DNA from: Prevotella sp.
GTDB lineage: Bacteria; Bacteroidota; Bacteroidia; Bacteroidales; Bacteroidaceae
Direction: 5' to 3'
Assembly (NCBI GenBank): GCA_017430675.1
Contig: JAFRMM010000206.1
Span: 1 to 14,056 of the forward strand
Length of the DNA stretch: 14,056 nt
In this document: in pieces, positions 1 through 6,823 of the stretch
Layout of the letters: each line of letters starts with the position of its first letter
Position numbering within the stretch: position 1 is the stretch's first letter
Position numbers and translations under genes: made by a program
The notes under the pieces: generated by a model
The model's database searches: none
The model's input: only the letters and a program-made list of their open reading frames with translations
Told to the model about the DNA's origin: nothing

Positions 1-1427
1 CCTACTCTTTGGGCCTGCTCCGATATACCTATGCGGATGTAGCCCTCAAAGTTCTTCTGCGACTCATGGCCTGTTATGCTACGTAGTTCCAGATCTGACA
101 GCACACCTAATTTATAAAGGTTGGTGGTTCCACTTCTTCGCGCAGTATGTGAGCATATCAGCTCATATTTTGCACGGATAACCTCACCATGCTTGTTACG
201 TTCCCAAAGAGGGGAACCATTTCTAATCTTGGCCCATTTATCCAGTTTGTGAAACCACTTACGTTCGTTTTCCGTAAACTTGATGCCTTTGTTCTTCTTT
301 TCCAGCAGCTTCTCATAGGTGTTCTCCGACCGTTTTTCCACAGTTGTCAATACCGTTACATACTTTTCACGAAAAGAGGGAACGGTTTTTGACAGCTCAT
401 ACCCTACAGCCTTAATCTTCAAATTCATTTTCTGGACATCTATTTCCGGGAAATCGTAGTGATACTTTTCACAGAGTTCATAGACACGATCATCGAAAAT
501 AGGTACTTCAACCTTCTTTCCGGTTTTCTTCTGTGTCAAAGTAATCAAGCCGCTTTTGTTATAAGTGATGAAATTCTCCTCCCGCAGCTTACAATAGTCG
601 CTATAACGCTGGCAGCTAAAGTAACCCAGCAGGAAGATGTCACGTACGATTTCATTGTCGCCTGTAAGTTGCAGCGCATACATGGCATCTATTTCCTCGT
701 CTGTCAGGTATATCTCGGCTCGCTTGTCTATCTCCTTTACCGTTCTGTCTTTCCACACCCTGAGAGAAACAGCATTCTTGTTGTAGCCCTCCATAGCTGC
801 AAGATTACAGAGTTTACGGAAACAAGAAACCTTCTTATTGATGGTGTTCGGCATATACCCTTGTTTCTGAAGGTAAAGCGTGAATCTGTCTGCAAATGGT
901 TTGTCAATATCGTCAAAGGGAATATCTTTCTTGCAATACTCCTTTAGATTCTCACCAAAAGCTTTCCACACGACAACTGTACCAGAGGAATAGTCTGAGT
1001 TGTTCCCATGACGTATGGACCCGTCAGAGATTCCTTCATAGAAATAATCAAAGAAGCCTAAAACAGTTGTCCTTGCCTTAGCAGTAACAACTTTTTTTGT
1101 TTGCTGGATTTCCTCTACCGTTCCATTGACAATAGCAGATAAAGCCTGCTCAATAATGGCCTTATCCTCCTTTGTATTTATTTTGTTCTCGGCATAAAGC
1201 GTGTCAATAGCCTTTGTTACCTTCATTTGCAGATCATGGACTTTCGCCCCTTCTTCTGTATTTTCATATCGCCTCATAGCCGCAAGGCTCTTTTGCGACT
1301 TATTCCACTCTTGTATATCCACGCGTATGCCTGTACATATATACATCTGCATTCCATTACGTCTTATCTTGGTATAAAGTGGAGAATCTCCAGTTTCTCT
1401 TTTTGTTCTAAGAAAAAATTGTGCCAT
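1..1427 (-). CDS. Tyrosine recombinase (integrase), 3' end outside window
   Basis: This is a site-specific DNA integrase of the Bacteroidetes mobile-element type; 475 codons are visible and the frame is still open at base 1. The start MAQFFLRTKRETG is the first ATG after a TACCTTTG -7 box. Residues about 1-100 resemble the N-terminal arm-DNA-binding domain, about 120-215 the SAM-like core-binding domain, and 250-475 the catalytic domain. Catalytic residues are recognisable: R274 in SCQRYSDY, H427 and R430 in SHTARRSG, H454 in ITGHES and the nucleophile Y463 in FEGYIRI. An extra lysine- and glutamate-rich stretch (about 330-415) separates the first arginine from the HxxR box, so this is a long version of the family. 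The gene is visibly more AT-rich than the nrf and comM genes, in keeping with horizontal transfer. The rest of the element, if it exists, could lie left of the window. The family is secure; the element type is not known. Confidence 0.93.
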   Translation of the reverse strand, partial: MAQFFLRTKRETGDSPLYTKIRRNGMQMYICTGIRVDIQEWNKSQKSLAAMRRYENTEEGAKVHDLQMKVTKAIDTLYAENKINTKEDKAIIEQALSAIVNGTVEEIQQTKKVVTAKARTTVLGFFDYFYEGISDGSIRHGNNSDYSSGTVVVWKAFGENLKEYCKKDIPFDDIDKPFADRFTLYLQKQGYMPNTINKKVSCFRKLCNLAAMEGYNKNAVSLRVWKDRTVKEIDKRAEIYLTDEEIDAMYALQLTGDNEIVRDIFLLGYFSCQRYSDYCKLREENFITYNKSGLITLTQKKTGKKVEVPIFDDRVYELCEKYHYDFPEIDVQKMNLKIKAVGYELSKTVPSFREKYVTVLTTVEKRSENTYEKLLEKKNKGIKFTENERKWFHKLDKWAKIRNGSPLWERNKHGEVIRAKYELICSHTARRSGTTNLYKLGVLSDLELRSITGHESQKNFEGYIRIGISEQAQRV

Positions 1428-1449
1428 ATCATATACGTTTAACTGGGTG

Positions 1450-1457
1450 CAAAGGTA
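1450..1457 (-). promoter_or_regulatory. -7 box of integrase promoter
   Basis: Read on the minus strand this is TACCTTTG, matching the Bacteroidetes -7 consensus TAnnTTTG, 22 nt before the integrase ATG. No good -33 TTTG lies at the usual 19-21 nt spacing. The -33 area is instead covered by TTGCACCC repeats, and GGGTGCAA overlaps the -7 box itself. That suggests repressor or integrase binding controls this promoter; the control is inferred. Confidence 0.6.
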
Positions 1458-1474
1458 CATATTTTCTTTGATAG

Positions 1475-1497
1475 TTGCACCCAATTTGCACCCAATT
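1475..1497. repeat. Two tandem TTGCACCCAAT direct repeats upstream of the integrase
   Basis: TTGCACCCAATT occurs at 1475-1486 and again at 1486-1497, an exact 11-bp period (about one helical turn). The same core in inverse orientation, GGGTGCAA, lies at 1445-1452 over the integrase -7 box. Repeats of this kind beside a tyrosine recombinase gene are often arm-type binding sites or operators. The assignment is inferred. Confidence 0.55.
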
Positions 1498-1644
1498 TTT
1501 GAGATTTAGCGAAATTTTAACTTTTGAACACTTTTCTAACATTGTTTATAACTTATTGTTTTTCAGTTTCTTATAATTTCCAAAGATTTCTACAGATTTC
1601 ATCTTCTTAAATCCAAGCCCATCCTGAAGCGCCGTAGAAAATCA

Positions 1645-1670
1645 AGGAGTTACGAGAAATCGCAACTCCT
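1645..1670 (-). terminator. Hairpin with GAAA tetraloop, probable terminator
   Basis: On the plus strand AGGAGTT pairs with AACTCCT, then one A/C mismatch, then CGA pairs with TCG around a GAAA loop. On the minus strand the stem is followed by TGATTTTC, so it could end the Crp/Fnr transcript, whose stop codon is about 64 nt upstream. On the plus strand it is followed by ATTTCTTTTC, so it might work in both directions, or be a structural part of the element end. Confidence 0.5.
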
Positions 1671-1683
1671 ATTTCTTTTCCTT

Positions 1684-1703
1684 GTGCACGGTTCGTGCAC
1701 GGT
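1684..1703. repeat. Two GTGCACGGT direct repeats, 11-bp period
   Basis: GTGCACGGT occurs at 1684-1692 and 1695-1703, separated by TC. Each copy contains the palindrome GTGCAC. The 11-bp period and the TGCAC core match the TTGCACCC pair near the integrase promoter about 200 bp away, which suggests both pairs are bound by the same protein, plausibly the integrase or an excision factor. The role is inferred. Confidence 0.5.
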
Positions 1704-1733
1704 CTCACCTTCAAACTACTGACTACATAGGTA

Positions 1734-2396
1734 TCACCTCACTAGTGGAGATAGAATATGGATATGACGACCTTCCACTCTGATGAGACCTTCCTGTTTC
1801 AATTCATTCAGACACCGCAGTAACGAGTATTTTTGGATGCCAAAGTAATCGGCCAGTTCCTGTCGGGACATGGGCAAGACAAGATGACTGGCCTGTTGCG
1901 CCTTGCTCTGTTCCCTCAGGTAAAGGCATACCTTCTCGCGTACAGTCATGGATAGCATGCGTACCCGCTTAGTCAGTTGGGAAATGATGTTTGAGAGCAG
2001 TTGTATATAGTTCATCATCAGTCTCTGATCACTATGAAGCAACTTTTCAAGATCGTCAGGTGACAGGCGTAGGATATTGGTGTCGGTAGTGGCTTCGACA
2101 GTCACAGGGTAATGATTGTCCTGAGCAAAGAGGAAAGCCGGAGCCAACAACTTGCCAGACTGATGGGCTGTCATTCGGATAATATTCCCTGAGGGTCCTG
2201 TGATATATGCCACCATCTCACCGCTAATGATGATGTCGGCATGTTGGCAAACAGCACCTGCACAAGTCAATATATCGCCTTTGTGGAAATGAAGGACCCG
2301 ATAGCGCACCGTGTGCATCAGGTCGATCATCTCCGACTCTGCCAAATCTTTGAATAATGGGCATTGTTTCAGCCCATGTAAGGTGTCAATATCCAT
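1734..2396 (-). CDS. Crp/Fnr-family transcriptional regulator
   Basis: A 220-residue regulator with an N-terminal cyclic-nucleotide-binding-type beta-roll (about 10-120), a dimerisation helix (about 122-150) and a C-terminal winged helix-turn-helix (about 150-215), including MSRQELADYFGIQKYSLLRCLNE in pieces around 176-198. The cysteines (12, 45, 50, 157, 195) do not form the N-terminal cluster that binds the 4Fe-4S centre of classical FNR, so oxygen sensing by that route is unlikely. A redox, heme or NO-responsive type such as HcpR is possible but unproven. It is transcribed away from nrfH-nrfA across a 135-bp gap, which makes it the obvious candidate regulator of nitrite reduction. Its own promoter lies almost on top of the ATG, leaving a leader of only a few nucleotides. 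A CRP-like dyad overlaps its -33 element, suggesting autoregulation. Confidence 0.93.
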   Translation of the reverse strand: MDIDTLHGLKQCPLFKDLAESEMIDLMHTVRYRVLHFHKGDILTCAGAVCQHADIIISGEMVAYITGPSGNIIRMTAHQSGKLLAPAFLFAQDNHYPVTVEATTDTNILRLSPDDLEKLLHSDQRLMMNYIQLLSNIISQLTKRVRMLSMTVREKVCLYLREQSKAQQASHLVLPMSRQELADYFGIQKYSLLRCLNELKQEGLIRVEGRHIHILSPLVR

Positions 2397-2404
2397 AATT
2401 GCTA

Positions 2405-2437
2405 CAAAGATAGGGAAAAAGTGTGAATAAATTCAAA
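2405..2437 (-). promoter_or_regulatory. Promoter of the Crp/Fnr gene
   Basis: On the minus strand TTTG (2437-2434), a 21-nt spacer and TATCTTTG (2412-2405) match the Bacteroidetes TTTG-N19-21-TAnnTTTG promoter. The transcript would start only about 2-5 nt before the ATG at 2396, so it is effectively leaderless or has a very short leader. Confidence 0.7.
2422..2437. promoter_or_regulatory. CRP/FNR-like operator TGTGA-N6-TCAAA
   Basis: The site reads TGTGA, ATAAAT, TCAAA; one base separates it from the perfect TGTGA-N6-TCACA dyad. It overlaps the -33 element of the Crp/Fnr gene and lies about 80 bp upstream of the likely nrfH start point. The simplest reading is that the neighbouring regulator binds here. 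Binding is inferred from position and sequence only. Confidence 0.5.
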
Positions 2438-2499
2438 AATTAACAAGAATTATACAGTACAAGGCACAAATGTTACCACGTCGTATCCCCATAAATGAT

Positions 2500-2507
2500 T
2501 ATTTTTG
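2500..2507 (+). promoter_or_regulatory. -7 box of nrfHA promoter
   Basis: TATTTTTG matches TAnnTTTG and lies 24 nt before the chosen nrfH ATG. A second match, TAAATTTG at 2512-2519, would leave almost no leader. No TTTG is present at the -33 spacing, which suits an activator-dependent promoter. A degenerate dyad, GGCACAAATGTTACC (2463-2477), is centred about 43 bp upstream of the expected start point, where a Crp/Fnr activator commonly binds. Confidence 0.55.
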
Positions 2508-2531
2508 CGGCTAAATTTGAATATTCTACGT

Positions 2532-3131
2532 ATGAGTTGGAAAAAGGTATTTTCATTTAAGGATCTGTTCTCATATCGTCAGAAGGTAGGACTGCTGGTT
2601 ATTGCGGGAGTCATCGTGGGCCTCGGCGGACTGTTTATGTATCTGCTGCGGGCGCATACCTATTTTATTGGTGATGAGCCGTCGGCCTGCGTCAACTGTC
2701 ATATTATGACGCCTTATTATGCCACGTGGAGCCACTCCTCACACGGACGTGATGCCACGTGTAACGACTGTCATGTGCCCCACCAGAATCTGGCCCTGAA
2801 ATATGGCTTCAAGGCGATGGACGGCCTGAAGCACACGGCCTATTTTGTGACCCATGCTGAGCGACAGGCTCCGATGGCCGAGACACTGACGGGACAGGTG
2901 GTGATGGATAACTGTATCCGTTGCCATACCCAACTGAATCAGGAATTTGTGAAGACGGGTCGTATGGGTTATATGCAGCAGCAGGCCCAGGGAGGCAAGG
3001 TGTGCTGGGACTGCCACCGTAACGTGCCGCACGGTGGCATGAACTCGTTGATGGCCACGCCGAATGCCGAGGGAGTGACACCGCTGCCGCCATCTCCCGT
3101 TCCCGAATGGCTGCAGGGTATGCTGAAATAG
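2532..3131 (+). CDS. nrfH: Cytochrome c nitrite reductase small subunit NrfH (tetraheme quinol dehydrogenase)
   Basis: NrfH is the membrane-anchored NapC/NirT-type cytochrome that takes electrons from menaquinol and passes them to NrfA on the periplasmic side. The 199-residue product has one transmembrane helix (about 19-39) and four CxxCH heme sites at 53-57 (CVNCH), 77-81 (CNDCH), 128-132 (CIRCH) and 158-162 (CWDCH). The first site continues as CVNCHIM, matching the CxxCHxM arrangement in which methionine ligates heme 1 in Desulfovibrio NrfH. I chose the ATG at 2532 (MSWKKVF); an upstream in-frame TTG at 2505 lies within the -7 box and is unlikely. nrfA follows after 36 nt, so the two form one transcription unit. 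Heme attachment needs a cytochrome c maturation system that is not encoded in the window. Confidence 0.96.
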   Translation: MSWKKVFSFKDLFSYRQKVGLLVIAGVIVGLGGLFMYLLRAHTYFIGDEPSACVNCHIMTPYYATWSHSSHGRDATCNDCHVPHQNLALKYGFKAMDGLKHTAYFVTHAERQAPMAETLTGQVVMDNCIRCHTQLNQEFVKTGRMGYMQQQAQGGKVCWDCHRNVPHGGMNSLMATPNAEGVTPLPPSPVPEWLQGMLK

Positions 3132-3163
3132 TCAAATTGTAAAATAGTAAAATAGTCAAATAG
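3125..3163 (+). repeat. Degenerate 8-bp tandem repeat between nrfH and nrfA
   Basis: Five consecutive octamers read gaaatagt, caaattgt, aaaatagt, aaaatagt and caaatag(a), starting in the last nrfH codons and filling most of the gap to nrfA. The two central copies are identical. The array is AT-rich and leaves no clear ribosome binding site beyond AGATCT before the nrfA ATG. Copy number changes could alter the nrfH-nrfA spacing. Confidence 0.6.
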
Positions 3164-3167
3164 ATCT

Positions 3168-4706
3168 ATGGCAAAGACATTAAAGAAATGGCAAGGCTGG
3201 TTGCTCTTCTTGGGCTCGATGGTGGTGGTCTTCTTATTGGGACTGCTTGTTTCATCGCTGATGGAGCGCCGTGCCGAGGTGGCGAGTGTGTTCAATAACA
3301 AGCGCACCGTGTTTGAGGACAGTATCGTGGCCCAAAACGAGAAGTTCAAGGCCGACTATCCGCGTGAGTACGAGACGTGGGCGATGACCGAGGACACCAC
3401 GTTCAAGTCAAAGTTTAACGGTTCCCAAGAGACTGATGAATTGGCTGACCGTCCTGAGATGGTGATACTGTGGGCAGGCTATGCCTTCTCACGCCACTAC
3501 AACACACCTCGTGGACACAAGCATTGCATCGAAGACCTGCGCAAGATTCTGCGTACGGGTAATCCCGGCATTGATGGCGACGGTGACATGCAGCCCGCCA
3601 CTTGCTGGACATGTAAAGGTCCAGACGTCCCACGTATGATGCGTGAACTGAGCGATTCCATGTCAGTCTTCGATCCAGCCAACTACTATGCATACGCAGG
3701 CAAGTGGAGCGGACTGGGCGGTGAGATGATGAATACCGTGGGTTGCTCAGACTGTCACGATGCACGTACGATGGATCTTCGTCCTGCACGTCCCGCTCTG
3801 TATGAGGCTTGGGCCCGTGCTGGTAAGGATGTGAAGAAGGCTACCCATCAGGAGATGCGCTCGCTGGTATGCGCCCAGTGCCATACAGAGTACTACTTCA
3901 TCAAGCCCGATGACCCCAACAATCCGGGCAAGGCCAACTACCTGATGTTCCCGCAGGATAAAGGCCTGACCTGCGAGGCTGCTGAGGAGTACTACGATTC
4001 GATAGGTTTCTATGACTATATCCATCCGCTGTCGAAAACCCCGATCCTGAAGGCTCAGCATCCCGGCTATGAGATGGCTTTGCAGGGCATTCACGGACAG
4101 CGTGGCGTGTCATGTGCCGACTGCCACATGCCTTACAAGCAGGAGGGAGGCGTGAAGTTCAGCGACCACCGCATCACTTCGCCACTAGCCAATATTGACC
4201 GTACGTGCCAGACCTGCCACCGTCAGGATGCTGAGGTGCTGCGACAGAACGTCTATGAGCGCCAGGCCAAGACACGCGAGAGCCGCACCAAACTGGAGAA
4301 GCAGTTGGCCGCAGCCCATATCGAGGCCAAGTTTGCTTGGGAGAAGGGTGCCACTGAGGCAGAGATGAAACCCATCCTTCAGTTGATACGTTCGAGCCAG
4401 TGGCGTTGGGACTATGCCTTCGCTTCTCATGGTGCCTCGTTCCATGCACCTCAGGAAGTACAGCGACTGTTCAGCGATGGACTGGTACAGGTGCAGGATG
4501 CCCGTCTGATGTTGTCAAAGGTGTTGGCCAAACATGGCTTCATCGGTGATGTGCCGATGCCCGACATCTCTACCAAGGCTAAGGCACAGGAATACATTGG
4601 TCTTGATATGAAGACCCTGCGTGAGAAGAAGCAGCGCTTCCTGCAGGAGATTGTGCCAAAGTGGATCGACGAGGCCAAGAAGAACGGCAAACTGATAGAA
4701 ATCTAA
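3168..4706 (+). CDS. nrfA: Ammonia-forming cytochrome c nitrite reductase catalytic subunit NrfA
   Basis: NrfA is the periplasmic pentaheme enzyme that reduces nitrite to ammonium with six electrons supplied by NrfH. The 512-residue product has an N-terminal hydrophobic segment (about 11-31) that acts as a signal or membrane anchor. The active-site heme has the diagnostic CxxCK motif CWTCK (146-150); the other four hemes are at 193-197, 235-239, 316-320 and 347-351, all CxxCH. The calcium-site and catalytic residues known in E. coli NrfA have counterparts here: E241 and Y242 after CAQCH, and K295, Q297 and H298 in KAQHPGYE. R115 is a candidate for the active-site arginine. The gene is complete. 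Its TAA overlaps the TAG of the convergent fRMsr gene. The ccs cytochrome-maturation genes often found after nrfHA in Bacteroidetes are absent here. Confidence 0.97.
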   Translation: MAKTLKKWQGWLLFLGSMVVVFLLGLLVSSLMERRAEVASVFNNKRTVFEDSIVAQNEKFKADYPREYETWAMTEDTTFKSKFNGSQETDELADRPEMVILWAGYAFSRHYNTPRGHKHCIEDLRKILRTGNPGIDGDGDMQPATCWTCKGPDVPRMMRELSDSMSVFDPANYYAYAGKWSGLGGEMMNTVGCSDCHDARTMDLRPARPALYEAWARAGKDVKKATHQEMRSLVCAQCHTEYYFIKPDDPNNPGKANYLMFPQDKGLTCEAAEEYYDSIGFYDYIHPLSKTPILKAQHPGYEMALQGIHGQRGVSCADCHMPYKQEGGVKFSDHRITSPLANIDRTCQTCHRQDAEVLRQNVYERQAKTRESRTKLEKQLAAAHIEAKFAWEKGATEAEMKPILQLIRSSQWRWDYAFASHGASFHAPQEVQRLFSDGLVQVQDARLMLSKVLAKHGFIGDVPMPDISTKAKAQEYIGLDMKTLREKKQRFLQEIVPKWIDEAKKNGKLIEI

Positions 4707-5167
4707 ATCGTCGATAAGTCTATTAGTATCATCCTGGAGATTTCTTCCAGATACTGGCGGTCTGTGTCATCAAAGGCCGCCAGTTCTCTACTGTCTATGT
4801 CAAGCACGGCCTGTACCTCTCCGTCCTTGGAGAACACGGGGATGACGATCTCAGAGCGCGACAGACTGCTACAGGCGATATGCCCAGGGAACTGTTCGAC
4901 ATCGGGCACCACGATTGTCTTGCGCTGCTTCCATGTCGTACCGCACACGCCCCGTCCGAAGCCGATATGCATACACGCTACTGGTCCCTGAAACGGCCCC
5001 AGCACCAGTTCCCCGTTCTTCACCCGATAGAATCCTGTCCAAAAGAACCCCATCGCCTCATGGATGGCAGCACACACGTTGGCCATCACCGCCACACTAT
5101 CCTTCTCACCCTCTACGAGAGCGCCAATCTGCCCTACCAGCAGATGATATTTCTCTTTCTTATCCAT
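4703..5167 (-). CDS. Free methionine-(R)-sulfoxide reductase (GAF-domain fRMsr)
   Basis: This cytoplasmic enzyme reduces free L-methionine-(R)-sulfoxide to methionine and repairs oxidant damage. The product is a single GAF domain of 154 residues carrying the family signatures FWTGFY, LGPFQGPVACMHIG, GRGVCGT and FPGHIACSSLSRSEI. The three family cysteines are C65, C75 and C99; their 10- and 24-residue spacings equal those of C84, C94 and C118 in E. coli fRMsr (MsrC/YebR). I chose the ATG at 5167 (MDKKEKYHLL), since the longer frame begins at a TTG inside the promoter -7 box. It lies 51 nt downstream of comM on the same strand but has its own promoter. Its stop codon shares two bases with the nrfA stop codon on the other strand, so transcripts from the two genes may overlap. 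Confidence 0.95.
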   Translation of the reverse strand: MDKKEKYHLLVGQIGALVEGEKDSVAVMANVCAAIHEAMGFFWTGFYRVKNGELVLGPFQGPVACMHIGFGRGVCGTTWKQRKTIVVPDVEQFPGHIACSSLSRSEIVIPVFSKDGEVQAVLDIDSRELAAFDDTDRQYLEEISRMILIDLSTI

Positions 5168-5176
5168 AACCGACTG

Positions 5177-5184
5177 CAAAGATA
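5177..5184 (-). promoter_or_regulatory. -7 box of fRMsr promoter
   Basis: On the minus strand TATCTTTG matches TAnnTTTG. It lies 9 nt upstream of the ATG at 5167, so the transcript leader would be only a few nucleotides. The -33 region has only a poor match (TTCTG). This box excludes the TTG at 5179 as a realistic start codon. Confidence 0.6.
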
Positions 5185-5218
5185 CAATTTATTTCTCAGA
5201 TGACGCAGAAAAGTTGTA

Positions 5219-6760
5219 TTATCTTTCTGCCCAGTCACCACGGTCGAGACTTCGGTAGCCGATGGCCTCGGCGATGTGATGGCTCTGCACGCGCTGGCAG
5301 TCCTCAAGGTCGGCGATGGTGCGGGCTACCTTCAGAATGCGGCTGTAGGCACGGGCAGAGAGACTGAGCCGCTCCATCGCCAGACGGAGCATGTCAAGAC
5401 TCTGCTCATCGGGCTCAGCAAACTGGTGGATCATGCGTTCTGTCATCTGCGCGTTGCAATAGATACCCTTTGTCCCCTTGTACCGCTCCTCCTGTATCCT
5501 GCGAGCCTTGATGACACGCTCGCGTATCCTCTCACTCGGCTCACCAAGTTGCATCTGGGAGAGTTGCTTGAACGGCACCACTGGCACCTCGCAGTGTATA
5601 TCCATCCTGTCGAGCATCGGCCCACTGATCTTGGAGAGGTAACGGCTGATCTGGCCTGGCGTACAGGTGCAATGATGTGTCGGATCACCGTAGTAACCGC
5701 AGGGACAGGGGTTCATTGAAGCCACAAACATAAACGAACAGGGATATTCCACTGTGTATTTTGCACGGCTGATGGTGATCTTACGGTCTTCCAACGGCTG
5801 GCGCAGCACTTCGAGGGTGCTCTTATTAAATTCTGTGAGTTCATCGAGGAAGAGCACACCATTATGCGCCAATGACACCTCACCGGGACGAGGCTTGTTG
5901 GTGCCACCAGTAAGAGCCACCTGCGAGACGGTATGATGCGGACTGCGGAACGGACGCTGCGAGATCAGCGATGTACCGCTCGGCAGTTTCCCCGCTATAG
6001 AGTGAATCTGCGTAGTCTCTAAACTCTCCGCCAGCGAGAGAGGCGGCAGGATGCTGGGCAACCGTCGGGCCATCATCGACTTACCACTACCTGGCGGACC
6101 GACGAGAATCACATTGTGACTTCCTGCCGCAGCCACCTCCAAGGCACGTTTCACACTCTCCTGCCCTTTCACGTCGGCAAAGTCAAGGTCAAAGGAATAC
6201 TGCTGTTCGTAGAACTCCTTGCGGGTATCCACAATGGTAGGCTCATCATTGTCACTACCATTGAGAAAACTGATGACATCCACCAGGTTGTCCATCCCAT
6301 AGACATCGAGGTTGTTCACCACTGCCGCCTCACGGGTATTCTCCTTGGGCACGATGAGACCCTTGAACTGTTCCTTCCGTGCACGGATGGCGACGGAGAG
6401 GATGCCGCTGACGGGCTTCAGGCTACCGTCGAGACCCAGTTCGCCAATTAGCATATAATCCTTAAGCATCGTATCGCTTACCTTCCCGTGGGCGGCGAGG
6501 ATGCCGACGGCCAGGGGCAGGTCGTAGCCGCTGCCTTCCTTCCGGATATCGGCAGGACTGAGGTTGATGGTGATATCCGCCGTAGGCGGCTTGAGACCGA
6601 TATTCTCGATGGCCGCACGGATGCGGTCGTAACTTTCCTTAACGGCAGTGTCTGCCAGTCCTGACAAGTGGAACATCACACCTCTCGTCAGATTCACTTC
6701 GATGGTCACTGTCGTGGCTTCCAGACCCATGACCTCAGCACAAAATGTCTTGACTAACAT
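5219..6760 (-). CDS. comM: ComM/YifB-family AAA ATPase (Mg chelatase-like)
   Basis: A 513-residue protein of the YifB/ComM family. In naturally transformable bacteria ComM is a hexameric helicase that promotes branch migration during integration of incoming DNA; in Bacteroidetes its role is mostly untested. Residues about 1-170 form the N-terminal Lon-protease-like ChlI domain without a recognised catalytic pair. The AAA module follows, with Walker A GPPGSGKS (221-228), Walker B GVLFLDE (301-307) and an arginine in LDRMD (385). A cysteine cluster, C352, C354, C364 and C366 in CPCGYYGDPTHHCTC, looks like a family metal-binding insert. A C-terminal Mg-chelatase helical domain (about 410-505) ends the protein. 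Length and order are normal. It lies 63 nt downstream of the DUF4369 lipoprotein gene with no clear promoter between, so it is probably in the same transcript. Confidence 0.93.
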   Translation of the reverse strand: MLVKTFCAEVMGLEATTVTIEVNLTRGVMFHLSGLADTAVKESYDRIRAAIENIGLKPPTADITINLSPADIRKEGSGYDLPLAVGILAAHGKVSDTMLKDYMLIGELGLDGSLKPVSGILSVAIRARKEQFKGLIVPKENTREAAVVNNLDVYGMDNLVDVISFLNGSDNDEPTIVDTRKEFYEQQYSFDLDFADVKGQESVKRALEVAAAGSHNVILVGPPGSGKSMMARRLPSILPPLSLAESLETTQIHSIAGKLPSGTSLISQRPFRSPHHTVSQVALTGGTNKPRPGEVSLAHNGVLFLDELTEFNKSTLEVLRQPLEDRKITISRAKYTVEYPCSFMFVASMNPCPCGYYGDPTHHCTCTPGQISRYLSKISGPMLDRMDIHCEVPVVPFKQLSQMQLGEPSERIRERVIKARRIQEERYKGTKGIYCNAQMTERMIHQFAEPDEQSLDMLRLAMERLSLSARAYSRILKVARTIADLEDCQRVQSHHIAEAIGYRSLDRGDWAER

Positions 6761-6823
6761 AGTATCAGTGGTATTTATTATTTTGTTTTTCTTAGGGTTT
6801 GACTTAGGGCGACTCGGCCATGC

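Larger units (their letters stand above)
1498..1733. other. AT-rich stretch without a gene between the integrase and the Crp/Fnr gene
   Basis: No open frame with coding character is seen. The segment holds a short AGATTTC direct repeat (1584-1590 and 1594-1600), a GAAA-loop hairpin (1645-1670) and a GTGCACGGT direct repeat (1684-1703). It probably contains the attachment region of the integrase and the 3' end of the Crp/Fnr transcript. I could not identify an att core, because the other end of the element is not in the window. Confidence 0.5.

Noticed and set aside
459..947. Plus-strand open frame of 162 codons
   Set aside because: It is antisense to the catalytic half of the integrase, whose motifs on the minus strand are clear.
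1475..1703. Short repeats considered as a CRISPR array
   Set aside because: Units are only 9-12 bp with 0-2 bp between copies, and there are no spacers or cas genes.
2505..2531. TTG-initiated extension of nrfH by 9 residues
   Set aside because: The TTG lies inside the TATTTTTG promoter box; the ATG at 2532 gives a normal NrfH N-terminus.
4753..4784. ACTGGCGG/CCGCCAGT inverted repeat as an nrfA terminator
   Set aside because: The 16-nt loop, lack of a following T-run and location inside the fRMsr coding sequence make a terminator unconvincing.
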